Below are positions 53,423 through 62,957 of a DNA stretch of 64,000 nt, in pieces; positions within the stretch are counted from its first letter, which is position 1; every line of letters starts with the position of its first letter. The position numbers and the translations under genes were made by a program. The stretch comes from Mycobacterium sp. AT1 (lineage in GTDB: Bacteria; Actinomycetota; Actinomycetes; Mycobacteriales; Mycobacteriaceae): NCBI RefSeq assembly GCF_002043095.1, contig NZ_MVOC01000038.1, forward strand, positions 62,001-126,000, in the 5' to 3' direction. The notes under the pieces are model-generated. The model was not told the DNA's origin, made no database searches, and saw only the letters and a program-made list of their open reading frames with translations.

Positions 53423-54841
53423 ATGGATCAGCATTCTGCCCCGCTTGGAACCGACGACGTGTACGCGGCTCTGCCAAGGGCGTTGGAACTGGCGACCGAA
53501 TACCTGCAAGGTCTGCCACACCGGCCGGTCGATGCGAGTACGAGCTACGACGAGGTCGTCGATGCACTGAGCGGGCCGTTGCCCGACCAAGGTACGAATG
53601 CGGTCGCGGTAGTCGAGCGGTTGGCCGCCACTCTCGGTCCGGCAACCATTGCGTGCGCCGGCCCTCGCTACTTCGGCCTCGTCGTCGGGGGAACGCTACC
53701 CGCGGCGCTGGCTGCCGACTGGCTGGTGTCGACCTGGGACCAGACCGCGTACAGCCGGATGTCGTCGCCGGCCGGCGCTGCGATCGATGCCGTCACCGAG
53801 CGCTGGGTTCTCGACGCTCTCGGGTTGCCCACGCGCGCGGCCGTCGGGTTCGTCACCGGAGGCACAGCGGGAAACGTCGTTGGGTTGCTTTCCGCGCGGC
53901 ACGTTCTCTTAGCGCGGCAAGGTTGGGACGTTGAGGCCGACGGGCTCGCCCAGGCGCCCCGTGTTCGCGTACTCGTGGGCGACGAGGTCCATCCCTCCGT
54001 ACTGCAGGCGTTGCAGATGATCGGTCTTGGATCGCGCCGCGTCGAGCGCGTGGCGGTCGACGCACAAGGAGCGATGAGAGCCGACGCGCTCGCCGCCGCG
54101 CTCGCCGCCGACTCCGACCCCGCCATCGTGTGCGCGCAGGTCGGCAACGTGAACTCCGGAGCGTGCGACCCAATGTCAGAGATCGTCGCGGCGACCCATG
54201 AGTACGGCGGCTGGGTTCACGTCGACGGCGCCTTTGGACTATGGGCTAGCGCATCGCCGCGACTGTCGGCACTCGTTCGAGGTGTCGAGCTGGCCGATTC
54301 CTGGTCGACCGACGCACACAAGTGGCTCAACGTCCCCTACGACTGCGGCCTGGCCATAGTCGCCGATCCCCAAGCTGCCCGCTCCGCGCTAGGCGCCAAC
54401 ACCAGCTATCTGCCCACGAGTGCCGAGCGCGAACCCGGCGTCCTCGTGCCCGAGATGTCCCGGCGTGCACGCGCGGTACCCGTCTACGCAGCGTTCGCAT
54501 CGCTGGGCAGGCAGGGGTTGCGACAACTGATCGAACGCTGCTGCGAGCATGCCCGCCGCCTGGCCGAGACGATGCAAGCCACCGACGGCTTTTCCGTATG
54601 CAACGACGTGGTGCTCAACCAGGTCCTGATCCGTGCAGACGACAGCGACGAGCGCACCTGGCGTGTGGCAGAACTCGTGCGCCGCAGCGGAGAGGCGTGG
54701 GTCGCGGGAACCGAATGGCACGGTCGAGCGGCGATACGCGTGTCCTTCTCCAACTGGACGACAGCAGACGACGACGTCGACCGTCTCGCTGAAGCGCTGC
54801 GGCAATCGCTGGCGGCGGCGCGTGAGGCTCAGCCGGAGTAA
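53423..54841 (+). CDS. PLP-dependent decarboxylase (group II type)
   Basis: A 472-residue fold-type I PLP enzyme. It shows TGGTAGNVVGLLSARH (phosphate-binding turn), HVDGAFGLWA with the Asp that holds the pyridine nitrogen, and the Schiff-base lysine in STDAHKWLNVPYDCG. The C-terminal domain ends with a substrate-site-like IRVSFSNWTT. Group II decarboxylases act on aromatic amino acids, glutamate or aspartate; the specificity is not readable here. GAGGATAGG-type sequence precedes ATG 53423. Confidence 0.9.
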   Translation: MDQHSAPLGTDDVYAALPRALELATEYLQGLPHRPVDASTSYDEVVDALSGPLPDQGTNAVAVVERLAATLGPATIACAGPRYFGLVVGGTLPAALAADWLVSTWDQTAYSRMSSPAGAAIDAVTERWVLDALGLPTRAAVGFVTGGTAGNVVGLLSARHVLLARQGWDVEADGLAQAPRVRVLVGDEVHPSVLQALQMIGLGSRRVERVAVDAQGAMRADALAAALAADSDPAIVCAQVGNVNSGACDPMSEIVAATHEYGGWVHVDGAFGLWASASPRLSALVRGVELADSWSTDAHKWLNVPYDCGLAIVADPQAARSALGANTSYLPTSAEREPGVLVPEMSRRARAVPVYAAFASLGRQGLRQLIERCCEHARRLAETMQATDGFSVCNDVVLNQVLIRADDSDERTWRVAELVRRSGEAWVAGTEWHGRAAIRVSFSNWTTADDDVDRLAEALRQSLAAAREAQPE

Positions 54842-54989
54842 GGCCAAGGCTGCGGCTTCGCCGCGCCGCATGGCTGACGTGGCCCAGTGCATTTCCGCTG
54901 CCACCTGTCAGCTCCGGTTGAATTGTGAGCGGCCTGTTCCGGGGTGGTTTCTAGGGACGGTCGCAACACTTCTCTAAATTCTGGAGGTT

Positions 54990-55265
54990 GTGTTGACATC
55001 GTCGCGTCGGGTGAAGAAGGGGCAGGGGCGTCGTCCGCAGTCGGCCAAGCGTCAGCGTTTCATGGAGCTACGGGCTCGCGGGTGGAGTGTGCGTGCTGCG
55101 GCCCGCGAAGTGGGTGTCTCCCGCTCCTCGGGCACCAACTGGGCGCGCGGTTCACGAACGCCTCGGCAACTGATGACGATCAGCGTTGAACAAGCCCGCG
55201 CCGACCAGCCGGTGATCCCTACGATGGGTGCCACGGTCGAGAACCCGCCATCAGCTCAAAAGTGA
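54990..55265 (+). mobile_element. IS30-type transposase, N-terminal remnant
   Basis: A 91-residue frame from GTG 54990 behind CTGGAGG. RPQSAKRQRFMELRARGWSV then RAAAREVGVSRSSGTNWARG is the DNA-binding start common to mycobacterial IS30-family transposases. The catalytic DDE domain is absent: after residue ~60 the frame turns into unrelated sequence and stops. I could not define terminal inverted repeats. This is a dead element fragment. Confidence 0.7.
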
Positions 55266-55596
55266 ACCCGCAAGCAGTCCGCTTGACGGTTCCGGCGGAT
55301 CCCGTTGCATTGGTGGGGGATAGGCCCGTATTGACGATCCGCGGATCGCGCTGCGTCGTTTGGCATCGGCGAAGACGCCTCGCGGTCGACGTCATCGTTC
55401 AGCCGGGCGGACAACACTTGTCCAACTCGGTTGTGACTGCGGATCGCATTCTGGTTGATTTGGTGCGCTACGGATTCATGCAAACACTTTGAAGCGGATC
55501 GCTCGCTGATTTGGACGAATCTGAACGACGTGCCCGCGCAATTCGGCGCTGTCGGTTACGACTGTTCAAAGAAACGTTGCACAACAGTGCTTTTCA
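55266..55596. other. Short region behind the transposase stub, nothing firm
   Basis: About 330 bp. A 76-residue plus-strand frame (55262-55492, GTG start) overlaps the transposase stop and reads PVLTIRGSRCVVWHRRRRLAV, but I recognise no family. It could be part of what once flanked the element. Confidence 0.3.
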
Positions 55597-55640
55597 CGCG
55601 AAAGAGCGGTGACCGGGTGCGGGGTCATCGCTCTTTCGCG
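55597..55640 (-). terminator. Strong hairpin terminator
   Basis: Arms 55597-55614 and 55623-55640 pair over 18 bases with a single G-T type mismatch, closing an 8-base loop. The arm starts CGCGAAAGAGCG. It lies 14 bp beyond the stop of the minus-strand secreted protein gene and is the strongest hairpin I noticed in the window. Confidence 0.8.
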
Positions 55641-55654
55641 TGGATCACGTGCTG

Positions 55655-55940
55655 CTAGACGCAGAAGGGGCCGAGGCAGAAGCCGCCGTTGGGCTCCCAG
55701 CCACCGTTCCAGCCGCCGGGGACAGGACCGCCGTCCGGGCCCGTTGTTCCAGCCGCCGCCGCGACCGTGGTCACCGTTCCAGCCGCCATGGTCGCCGTGG
55801 TCTGTGGCCCAGCTGGCCGGCACCGAGCCGCCGTGCCCCGGGCCGGTGCCCGCGTTGGCGACGCCGGTGCTGACGACGAAGGCGCCCGCCGCGAGGCCAC
55901 CCGCAACTGCCACACCGGCCAGAATCCGCTTAGCGTTCAT
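55655..55940 (-). pseudogene. Secreted Gly/Trp-rich protein with a +1 frameshift
   Basis: From ATG 55940 a signal peptide (RILAGVAVAGGLAAGAFVVS, cleavage near GVANAG) leads into HGDHGGWNGDHGRGGGWNNG. There the frame breaks: with one G fewer in the GGG run near 55740 the reading continues PDGGPVPGGWNGGWEPNGGF and ends CLGPFCV at the TAG 55655-55657. That ending is the expected type for this small exported family. Unshifted, the frame gives an Arg-rich tail instead. Either a real mutation or a sequencing error. Confidence 0.7.
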
Positions 55941-56858
55941 GATCGATCATGTCCTTCCTGGTACCAAACGGTGGTCAACCGGAATTCGGTGATCGCCGTA
56001 GCCATCGGGTTGGGTTTGTCCCGATCGGTCCCTACCTACAACCAACGACCCACCGGTTATATTGCTTAGCTATGTAAGTACGAGCTGTGGAATATCGACA
56101 GCGTCGGGAGGGCGAGTCGACGAGCGCCCATGAGGGGTGTATTCCGTCCCTCGCCAACACTGTGTCCGTCCGCCTCGTTCCCAAAGCTGGGAAGTCCTGG
56201 GATGGAAGGGAAGTGGGACGACTCGAACTGCGAATCTGCAGCGGGGTGTCGGGCGCTGGGGCCGTCCACCCTCGACAGGAAGCTCGCGGTCTCCAACGGG
56301 TAAGCGGCGATTCATCAGGGTTGATTCATCCAATGAGACGGTGACGTTTACTGGATAACTGTCGTATCAAACTTCGGTCGTATTCCTCTGTCGATAGGCA
56401 CGGCTGGGCGGGGGAGAACTGACATTCCACCAGTTCGGGGGAGTTCAGCGATGAACCGCTGCAAGGCGAGGGCGGAACCAACGACGTCGTTCACGGTGGG
56501 TGCGCGCAGCAGTCCCGCGTTCAATTGCAGTAGTCCCCGCCCCAGGACTCATTGCATTAGCACCGCGCACCGCTCGACGCAACCATCTCACGCATACGAA
56601 TCGCGAAAACCCCTCTGAGACGGGAGGATCCAGCTGCGGCACGTTCGGCGTCGGCGTTCGTCGTCCAGGTGACTAAAATGCCGAGGCGGCGACGCCATTG
56701 GTCCGCCTTGAAGTCGTGCGTCGGCGAGCGCACCCGCCCGTCACCGGCCACCATGGCGTGCGCACGCCGACGACCATTACTCCTTGGAGTTGCGCAACAC
56801 CCACCAAGTTCACGGAATCGACACCGCCGCGTCGACTGCTGATGCTAAGTCTGGACGC
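55941..56858. other. Long gene-free stretch with repeated element B
   Basis: 918 bp between the frameshifted secreted protein and the GDPD gene. No frame on either strand shows a family or coding-type composition. It includes element B (56343-56385). The promoter of the GDPD gene must lie near its right end. Confidence 0.4.
56343..56385 (+). repeat. Repeated regulatory-like element, copy B
   Basis: Shares with copy A the block ACTGGATAAC-type (A: ACTGGATGAC), GTCGTATCA and GGTCGTATTC, in the same order and orientation. The GTCGTAT repeats are at 56361-56367 and 56377-56383. It lies 474 bp before the GDPD start, with no gene nearer on the plus strand. Confidence 0.55.
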
Positions 56859-57896
56859 GTGTCCATCAACCGATCGCGCCCGCGGCGTCACCTGTCCGCT
56901 CTGATCGTCGCCGTCGCTCTGATCGCTTGTTTCCCCGGTTCTCCAGCCATGGCCGACCCCAACTCGTCATTCGACCTGCAGGCGCATCGGGGTGGCCGCG
57001 GCGAGACCACCGAGGAGTCACTGCGCGCCTTCAGCAAGGCCCTCGAGCTTGGTGTCGACACTCTCGAGATGGACATCGTGCTGTCCCGCGACGGCCAGCC
57101 GATGGTCTGGCACGACCCGGTCATCCAGGCCGACAAGTGCGCGGACACCGCTTCGGCGTTTCCGGGTGACCCGCAGTTCCCCTACGTGGGGAAGTTGGTC
57201 AAGGATCTGACCGCCGCGCAGTTGGCCACCCTGGACTGCGGCAAGTTGCTCCCCGGGTTTCCCGACGCCGAGGCGGTGGCTGGCAACAAGATCGCCACGC
57301 TGCCGCAGGTCTTCGCCCTCGCGGACTCTTATCGCGCGCCGGTGCGCTACAACATCGAGACCAAGGTGGAGGCTGCCGAACCGGAGAAGTCAGCGGCTCC
57401 AGCGCAATTCGTCGAGGTGATCTTGGCGGCGGTGCGGTCGGCAGGCAAGACAGACAAGGTGGAGATCCAAAGCTTCGACTGGCGCACGCTGCCGATGGTT
57501 CGGGCGGCCGAGCCGTCCATCCCGCTGGTCGCGCTTTGGGACGACACCACCTTCGTTCCCGGGTCGCCGTGGTTGAACGGAATCGATCCTGCGATCGTGC
57601 CCGACCCGATCGCGGCCGCCGCGATGGTCGGCGCGACGATCGTGTCGCCCGGGTATTCGGTGCCGCCGGGGCAGAAAGCCTCCGATCCCGGGTTCCGCCT
57701 GGTGGCCGACAGCGACTTCGTCAAGCGGGCGCATACCCGCGGCATGCGGGTCGTCCCGTGGACCATTGACGACCCCGGCGCGATGCGGGCCCAGATCGAG
57801 GCCGGCGCCGACGGCATCATCACGGATTACCCGAGCCGACTGCGGCAGGTGATGGCCGCCCAGGGCCTGCCCCTGCCGCCGTCCTACCGCCGCTGA
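56859..57896 (+). CDS. Secreted glycerophosphodiester phosphodiesterase
   Basis: A 345-residue protein from GTG 56859 with a basic start and signal helix (LSALIVAVALIACFPG, cleavage near PAMADP). The catalytic start is DLQAHRGGRGETTEES, LGVDTLEMDIVLSRDGQPMVWHDP holds the metal residues, and RYNIETKVE and VEIQSFDW follow; it ends IITDYPSRL. It should hydrolyse glycerophosphodiesters outside the membrane, perhaps for phosphate or glycerol recovery. The ATG at 56784 in the same frame lacks a sensible signal start. Confidence 0.9.
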   Translation: MSINRSRPRRHLSALIVAVALIACFPGSPAMADPNSSFDLQAHRGGRGETTEESLRAFSKALELGVDTLEMDIVLSRDGQPMVWHDPVIQADKCADTASAFPGDPQFPYVGKLVKDLTAAQLATLDCGKLLPGFPDAEAVAGNKIATLPQVFALADSYRAPVRYNIETKVEAAEPEKSAAPAQFVEVILAAVRSAGKTDKVEIQSFDWRTLPMVRAAEPSIPLVALWDDTTFVPGSPWLNGIDPAIVPDPIAAAAMVGATIVSPGYSVPPGQKASDPGFRLVADSDFVKRAHTRGMRVVPWTIDDPGAMRAQIEAGADGIITDYPSRLRQVMAAQGLPLPPSYRR

Positions 57897-58490
57897 ATCC
57901 TGCACCGCGCCAACACTGCCCGCAGCAATGGTGCGGATTGCTCGACGCCACCGGTGACGACGACGGGCGCGGTCGGCCAGCGCTGTGCAGCAGCCTTCGT
58001 CTGCTGGAGGCGATCGATCAAGATGTCGTTCATCGACACGTCCCCATCCAGCGCGTAGCCGAGCGTGACGATGCCGAGGCCCGGCTCCGAAAGCGCGGGT
58101 AGAGCATCCGTGAGCAGGGTCGAGACCTTCTGATCGATCGTGGCGAACATCGTCCGGAGTCGGTCGGCGCGCGCAGGATCAAGCGCGCGCACCTGGTTCA
58201 CGTAGTCGTTGGCACCGGTCTGGCGGCCCAAGTAGCGCGACCACCCCGCTAGATATGACTGTGCGTCAACGTCATTGAGCGCGGTGTCGAGCGCTGTCCT
58301 GTGCAGCGCAATCGCAGCATCGACGTCTTTGCGGGCAATCTGCGCTGAGGCCGCGCTGAACGTTTCGGCGGTTCGTCGCCCAGCCACGAACCCGAGGTCG
58401 GGCGCGTGATCACAGGTGGGCGTACGAACGATCACCACCACAGCAGCGAGATGTGGGCCAGGCAGTGCGAGACGAGATACGAGACGGCGT
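57884..58490 (-). pseudogene. Truncated YdcF/DUF218-family gene
   Basis: The minus-strand frame encodes a signal-like start (LAAVVVIVRTP), a helical part with VDAQSYLAGWSRYLG and the first half of a DUF218 domain: GIVTLGYALDGDVSMNDILIDRLQ then APVVVTGGVEQ. The rest of the domain (the usual E-A-x-x-M and later blocks) is gone, and the frame ends after RCRIQRR, 12 bases inside the GDPD gene end. Upstream of ~58490 it runs antisense to a LuxR fragment. Both ends look broken. Confidence 0.65.
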
Positions 58491-58509
58491 GACTTCGGAT
58501 CGCCGGCAG

Positions 58510-58769
58510 CGGACGGGGGCGTGCGCGCCGAACTCGCGCGGACCAACGTCGGCAGGGGACCGAAGGTCGACCTGATGCCGACTGAGCGACGGGTGGCGGA
58601 ACTGGCCGCCGACGGACTGAGCGACCAAGACATCGCCGAAGCGACGCATATCTGCGTCAGGACCGTCGAGGCGAACCTGTGCCGCGTGTGTCGCAAGGTC
58701 GGCGCCCGCTCGCGCGTCGAACACGGTCGACGGATGGATCAGCGCCCACCGAGTGATGCGGCCCCCTAG
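58510..58769 (+). pseudogene. LuxR-type regulator, C-terminal HTH fragment
   Basis: The plus-strand frame reads RAELARTNVGRGPKVDLMPT, then ERRVAELAADGLSDQDIAEA and CVRTVEANLCRVCRKVGARSR, a complete LuxR helix-turn-helix of the type at the end of large mycobacterial LuxR regulators. Its stop is kept (58767-58769). Everything before the HTH is missing. It lies antisense between two unrelated minus-strand genes and overlaps the end of the GT87 gene. Confidence 0.65.
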
Positions 58770-60012
58770 CGAACCAGATGGTCGCGCTGGCCACGGCGAC
58801 CAGCAGGGCGGGATGGGTGGCGACGACGAGGACCCGGTCCAGCCGGGACATCTCCCCGACCGCGGCGCCCATCGCCGCGGCGTGGTTCGGGTAGTCCGTT
58901 TGCAGCTCTTGGGCTTTGCGGAACACCCAGGCGGTGAACCACATGAACACCACCAGATACGTCGCGCCGACGCCGACCGCCCAGGCGACGCGCACGCGAC
59001 CACGGGCGCGGGCGGTCCGATCCAGCGCCCAGGCCAGCAGCGGCACGGACCACACCCAGTGGTGACCCCACGCCAGGGGCGGGACGGCGCAAGAGAGCAG
59101 GCCGGCAATGGTGACGGCCAGTAGACGTTCACCTCGTCGTTCGGCACGTTGGACGGCGATCAGGGCGAGCAGGCTGATGAGCACGACACCCGCCAGCCAC
59201 CATGCGATGGGCATCTGACCGGGGGACGCCACCGTGGCGACGATCCCCCCGACGGAGTAGTTGCCGACGTGGGTCAGTGGCCCGATGCGATCGGTCTGAA
59301 AGGCGGCGTGCAGCCAGTAGGCGGTCGAATCGCTCGGGAGGATCAGCCAGCCGAGCGCCACGGTGAGCGCGGCGGTGCCGGCCGCAGCGGCCGCTGCCCG
59401 CCACTGCCGGGTCACCAAGAGGTAGGGGATGAACACGACCGCCGTCAGCTTGATCCCAGCTGCGACGCCGACTGACCACCCCCGGAGCTTAGACTCGTTG
59501 GCACGGGTCAAATCCCATGTCACGATCGCCATTAGGATCAGGTTTACCTGACCCTGCCACAGGGTTCCCCGAACCGCCTGGACATCGAGCGCCACGAGCG
59601 CCAGCGCCACACTGAGTAGGAGCAGGCGTGGCTCGGGCCGCCAGCCGAGGGTGGTGGCGCACCGCCAGATCGTCGCGACGAGCCCGGTGAACGACACCAG
59701 CAGCCACAGTGCCTTCGCGACCGCGGAGTTCAGCAGCGCCAGTGGGACGAAGGACATGGCCGCGAACGGCGGGTAGGTGAACCAGCCGCCGGGCGGCAGC
59801 TTCGCGGCGTAGAGCGGATGGCCGTGCAGCACCTGCAGCGCACCGTGGCGGTAGATCTCGAGATCCCCGCCGTTGGTGAACAAGCCCATCCGGGGGCCGG
59901 CGAGGAACGGCACCAAGGCCTGGTGGACTCCCACGGCGACCACCGCCGCCAGGCCGGCCACGGCGACGGCCGTCCACGACACCGTGCGGCGGTCATCGGG
60001 GTGGTTGATCAA
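58657..60012 (-). CDS. GT87-family mannosyltransferase (DUF2029)
   Basis: A 451-residue polytopic protein with about ten helices, starting TTG 60012. It shows NGGDLEIYRHGALQVLHGHPLY with the acidic motif in the first outer loop, WFTYPPFAA, and LWQGQVNLILMA typical of GT87 polyprenyl-phosphomannose-using transferases. The last ~35 residues (GADPSVDRVRRASGRRPCD) are antisense to the LuxR fragment and are probably not the native C-terminus. It may still work, as catalytic loops are at the front. Confidence 0.85.
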   Translation of the reverse strand: MINHPDDRRTVSWTAVAVAGLAAVVAVGVHQALVPFLAGPRMGLFTNGGDLEIYRHGALQVLHGHPLYAAKLPPGGWFTYPPFAAMSFVPLALLNSAVAKALWLLVSFTGLVATIWRCATTLGWRPEPRLLLLSVALALVALDVQAVRGTLWQGQVNLILMAIVTWDLTRANESKLRGWSVGVAAGIKLTAVVFIPYLLVTRQWRAAAAAAGTAALTVALGWLILPSDSTAYWLHAAFQTDRIGPLTHVGNYSVGGIVATVASPGQMPIAWWLAGVVLISLLALIAVQRAERRGERLLAVTIAGLLSCAVPPLAWGHHWVWSVPLLAWALDRTARARGRVRVAWAVGVGATYLVVFMWFTAWVFRKAQELQTDYPNHAAAMGAAVGEMSRLDRVLVVATHPALLVAVASATIWFARGPHHSVGADPSVDRVRRASGRRPCDTRGTGSPRRS

Positions 60013-61371
60013 GCCCGTCCTTCGTTGGGCGCTCTAGGTGGTCGTGCAGGTCCATTAGACACTGACGCCGGTTGGCCGTACGTGGACATCATGCGTTGCC
60101 AATGACCTTGCCTGGTTTGGGGTTCACCGATGATCGGAGCGCTCACAGTCTCGACGCCGTCGTTGAGTTCGTCGTCGATGCAATCAACGGGTGGGCGCAG
60201 GAGGATGCGGTCACGCTGCTACGTCAGACCACCCCAAAAGAGTTCTGATCGAGCGGCTTTCCTGGCGTTTAGGCGCGAGCGTTCCTGCGGCGGACGCAGA
60301 GGAACGGTCCGCAACTCACATTATGGACAATGACAATTACGAAATAAGTCAGATGTAAGCTCCGTCGTTTCAAGGATAACGACGTTTGTTCAGGAACTGA
60401 AGAGTGTTGCGAGGCTGCGCTTATAACGTAACGGTGCCGGTGGGGGAGAACCGTCACCATGACGAATAGGAGGCCCGCCTTACCGGCAGCCAACCCTAGC
60501 GCCGCGGTGAACGAGCTGCCGATCGAACCCTGGCAGACATTGGTTGCACGGCCTGATGCAACGACTTGCCCTTAATCCTGGCCATCGAGTCGGGGCGCCA
60601 AAGGAGGCGGCACGTCTCGCCGGACGGTGCGACTCGCACCAATGCCGTTGCGTGCGGCCGGTTTTGCGCCGAGGAAGGGCGATATCCGAAGCGGATGCAC
60701 TTGCATCTCATGAATAACCAGTACTAGGTGACATAATGTCGCTTATCGGCACGAAACCACCCCGAGTTGGTTCGTCAGATGCAAGTGTCCGGTCCGGAAC
60801 TAGTCGAGAGTAATCGCGGAAAACCTGAGAGCTGTACGACTTCTCGCCCTACGTTCCAGAACCATCTGACAGCGCCACCCCGCCCAGGTCTCCACCCACG
60901 TGTTGTGACCTGCGGCGGCCCCGTGGCTACTGCGCCGGCCTTCCGAATCCGCGATGGCTCAGAAGTGTCGGACTATCCGTAACTACCTGAGGGTGCCGGA
61001 CGCCCAGAGGCCCCCCTCGGCGATCGTCGATGTGTGCCGGCCACACCGCGTCAATTCGTCACTGTGACGAAATCGGTTGTGCCACCTAGGGTCTCGTTGC
61101 TTCCGTTGGGTTGGATTCAGACCGGCCGCGCCCCCGGAGTGTGTCAGGAGGCGTCGACGAGATCGGATGCGTCGTCGAGCAGTCCCATTTGGCACGACAA
61201 AGACCAGGTGCCCTCAGTGGGCCCCTCGGCCGGTCATGGCCGATCGAAACTGCGCGACAACTTACTCGGCAGTATGATCGTTTGCCGGTACGCGGGAGTG
61301 TGCGGGCGCGGCAACGCCGGCACGTTCGTTTTCACAGGGGGTAGAGAATCGACATCACGGCTACACAACCC
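60013..61371. other. 1.36-kb gene-free region
   Basis: The longest stretch without a recognisable gene. Frames on both strands are short and shadow-like. At 60363-60384 there is a hairpin CGTCGTT-N8-AACGACG followed by TTTGTT, which looks like an intrinsic terminator on the plus strand although no gene leads into it. An AT-richer patch around 60320-60420 could hold a promoter or small RNA. Confidence 0.4.
60363..60384 (+). terminator. Orphan terminator-like hairpin
   Basis: CGTCGTT (60363-60369) and AACGACG (60378-60384) form a 7-bp stem with an 8-base loop, followed directly by TTTGTT. No gene on the plus strand ends before it, so it may close an unannotated small transcript. Confidence 0.4.
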
Positions 61372-62916
61372 GTGCTCGTAGCCATGCTGACCATCTCCGA
61401 GGCCGTATCGCGGGCGAACTACTTCGACGAGGTCCTCGAGGTGATCGCCGAGCAAGCCCTCGTTGCCGTCGGCGCCTCGTCGCTGTCGATCAGTCGGTGG
61501 GAGGACGATCACGGTTCCTTGCGCGCGCTGATCAACGTCGGCGAGCTCACCCCGAACGAACAACGGTGGCCCGACGACGAACGCTACTTCTTCCTCGATA
61601 CCGACCCCCAGGTCACGGCACTGCTCAAGCACGGCCATCCCTACGCGAACGCCATCGACGACGAGGATTCTCCCGCTGCAGCGCGGCGCCTGTTGCGCGA
61701 TTGGGGCAAGGAGAGCGAGCTGGCGGTCCCGGTGATGTGTGGTGACACCGTGTGGGGTGAGATATGGGCGTCGGGTACCGACGGTCGCAGGTTCGACCAC
61801 GGCGATGCCCAAGTGCTGCAGGCGATTGCGGCACAGACCGCGATCGCCATCGACCGGTCGGAGCTCTTCAGCACCATCTGGGCCTACGCCTACGCAGATC
61901 CACTCACCGGGATACCGAACCGCCGCGCGATCGATGAGCGCCTCGCCGACGTCGACTGGGACGGGTCGTCGGTCGTCGCGTTGATGTGCGATCTGGACGG
62001 CTTCAAGAAGGTCAACGACCGTGACGGGCATCCGGCGGGCGACGAACTCCTGCGACGCGTGGGCTCGACCCTGGTCGCCTTGGTCGAGGCGGTCGGTGAC
62101 GAAGCCATGGCGGCGCGGATGGGTGGCGACGAGTTCTGCGTGTTGTTGTTCGGGGCGAGCGTCGAGGACGCTCAACGGTTCGCCGAGGACGCCACTCGCG
62201 CGCTACGCGACGTCCTCGACCCCGTCGTCAGTGTGTCCTGGGGCGCGGCGTCGGCAAGTGCGGTCCTCCGCAACGGACAGGACCTCCTCTCGGCAGCAGA
62301 TGACGCATTGATGGAGTCGAAGCGCCAAGGCTCGGCCCGGTTCAGTGCCACGGTCTGCACCCAACCGGTTCCTGGCGGATTCGAGCGCCGACAGGTGATC
62401 GAGGAGGGCCGGGAGGGCGAGCGACTGACCGAGATCGTGGTGAACTATCTCAAGATCAACGCGCAGACATCGACGATCGAAGCGTTGGAAATGCTTGCGA
62501 CACAGGTGCAACAGGCCTTCGACTGTGCAGCGTGGGCGCTCTCCATCGTCTCCATCGACGGTCTCTCCGTGTACACCCCGCGCAAGGTCGACAGCATCTA
62601 CAGCCCGGGCTCGGGGTTGACCGTACTGACCGACCTCGGGCTGTGGGGTGCCGACCTGATCGACTATCCCGCCACGGCCCGTGCGATCGCGGACCAGTCG
62701 ACATTCGTTGCCGCGGTGGGTGACCCGGATTCAGACGACGCCGAGACCGCCCTTCTGCGCGAGCTGGGATATCGCGCAGTCCTCGGGTTGGGCGTTCACT
62801 CGGTGGATCGCCAGTACCTTGTGGAGTTCTACGATCATCACGACCCCCAGAAGCTCGCCACCATCGCTCCGCTGGTCCAGGTACTGGCCACCTACTGTGT
62901 GTCGCGAACGTCGTAG
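61372..62916 (+). CDS. GAF-GGDEF-GAF diguanylate cyclase-like protein
   Basis: A 514-residue soluble protein. Residues ~5-165 form a GAF sensor (ESELAVPVMCGDTVWGEIWA, QVLQAIAAQTAIAIDRSELF). Residues ~170-330 form a GGDEF domain: DPLTGIPNRRAIDERL, LMCDLDGFKKVND and intact GGDEF at 251-255. The product-inhibition RxxD site is not present. A second GAF-like domain fills ~370-510. It should make cyclic di-GMP in response to a ligand or redox signal. Start GTG 61372 or ATG 61384; neither has a near ribosome-binding site. Confidence 0.88.
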   Translation: MLVAMLTISEAVSRANYFDEVLEVIAEQALVAVGASSLSISRWEDDHGSLRALINVGELTPNEQRWPDDERYFFLDTDPQVTALLKHGHPYANAIDDEDSPAAARRLLRDWGKESELAVPVMCGDTVWGEIWASGTDGRRFDHGDAQVLQAIAAQTAIAIDRSELFSTIWAYAYADPLTGIPNRRAIDERLADVDWDGSSVVALMCDLDGFKKVNDRDGHPAGDELLRRVGSTLVALVEAVGDEAMAARMGGDEFCVLLFGASVEDAQRFAEDATRALRDVLDPVVSVSWGAASASAVLRNGQDLLSAADDALMESKRQGSARFSATVCTQPVPGGFERRQVIEEGREGERLTEIVVNYLKINAQTSTIEALEMLATQVQQAFDCAAWALSIVSIDGLSVYTPRKVDSIYSPGSGLTVLTDLGLWGADLIDYPATARAIADQSTFVAAVGDPDSDDAETALLRELGYRAVLGLGVHSVDRQYLVEFYDHHDPQKLATIAPLVQVLATYCVSRTS

Positions 62917-62957
62917 CTCGGGACTCAGGGAGCTTCCGGCCCGGGTTGCCACGACGG

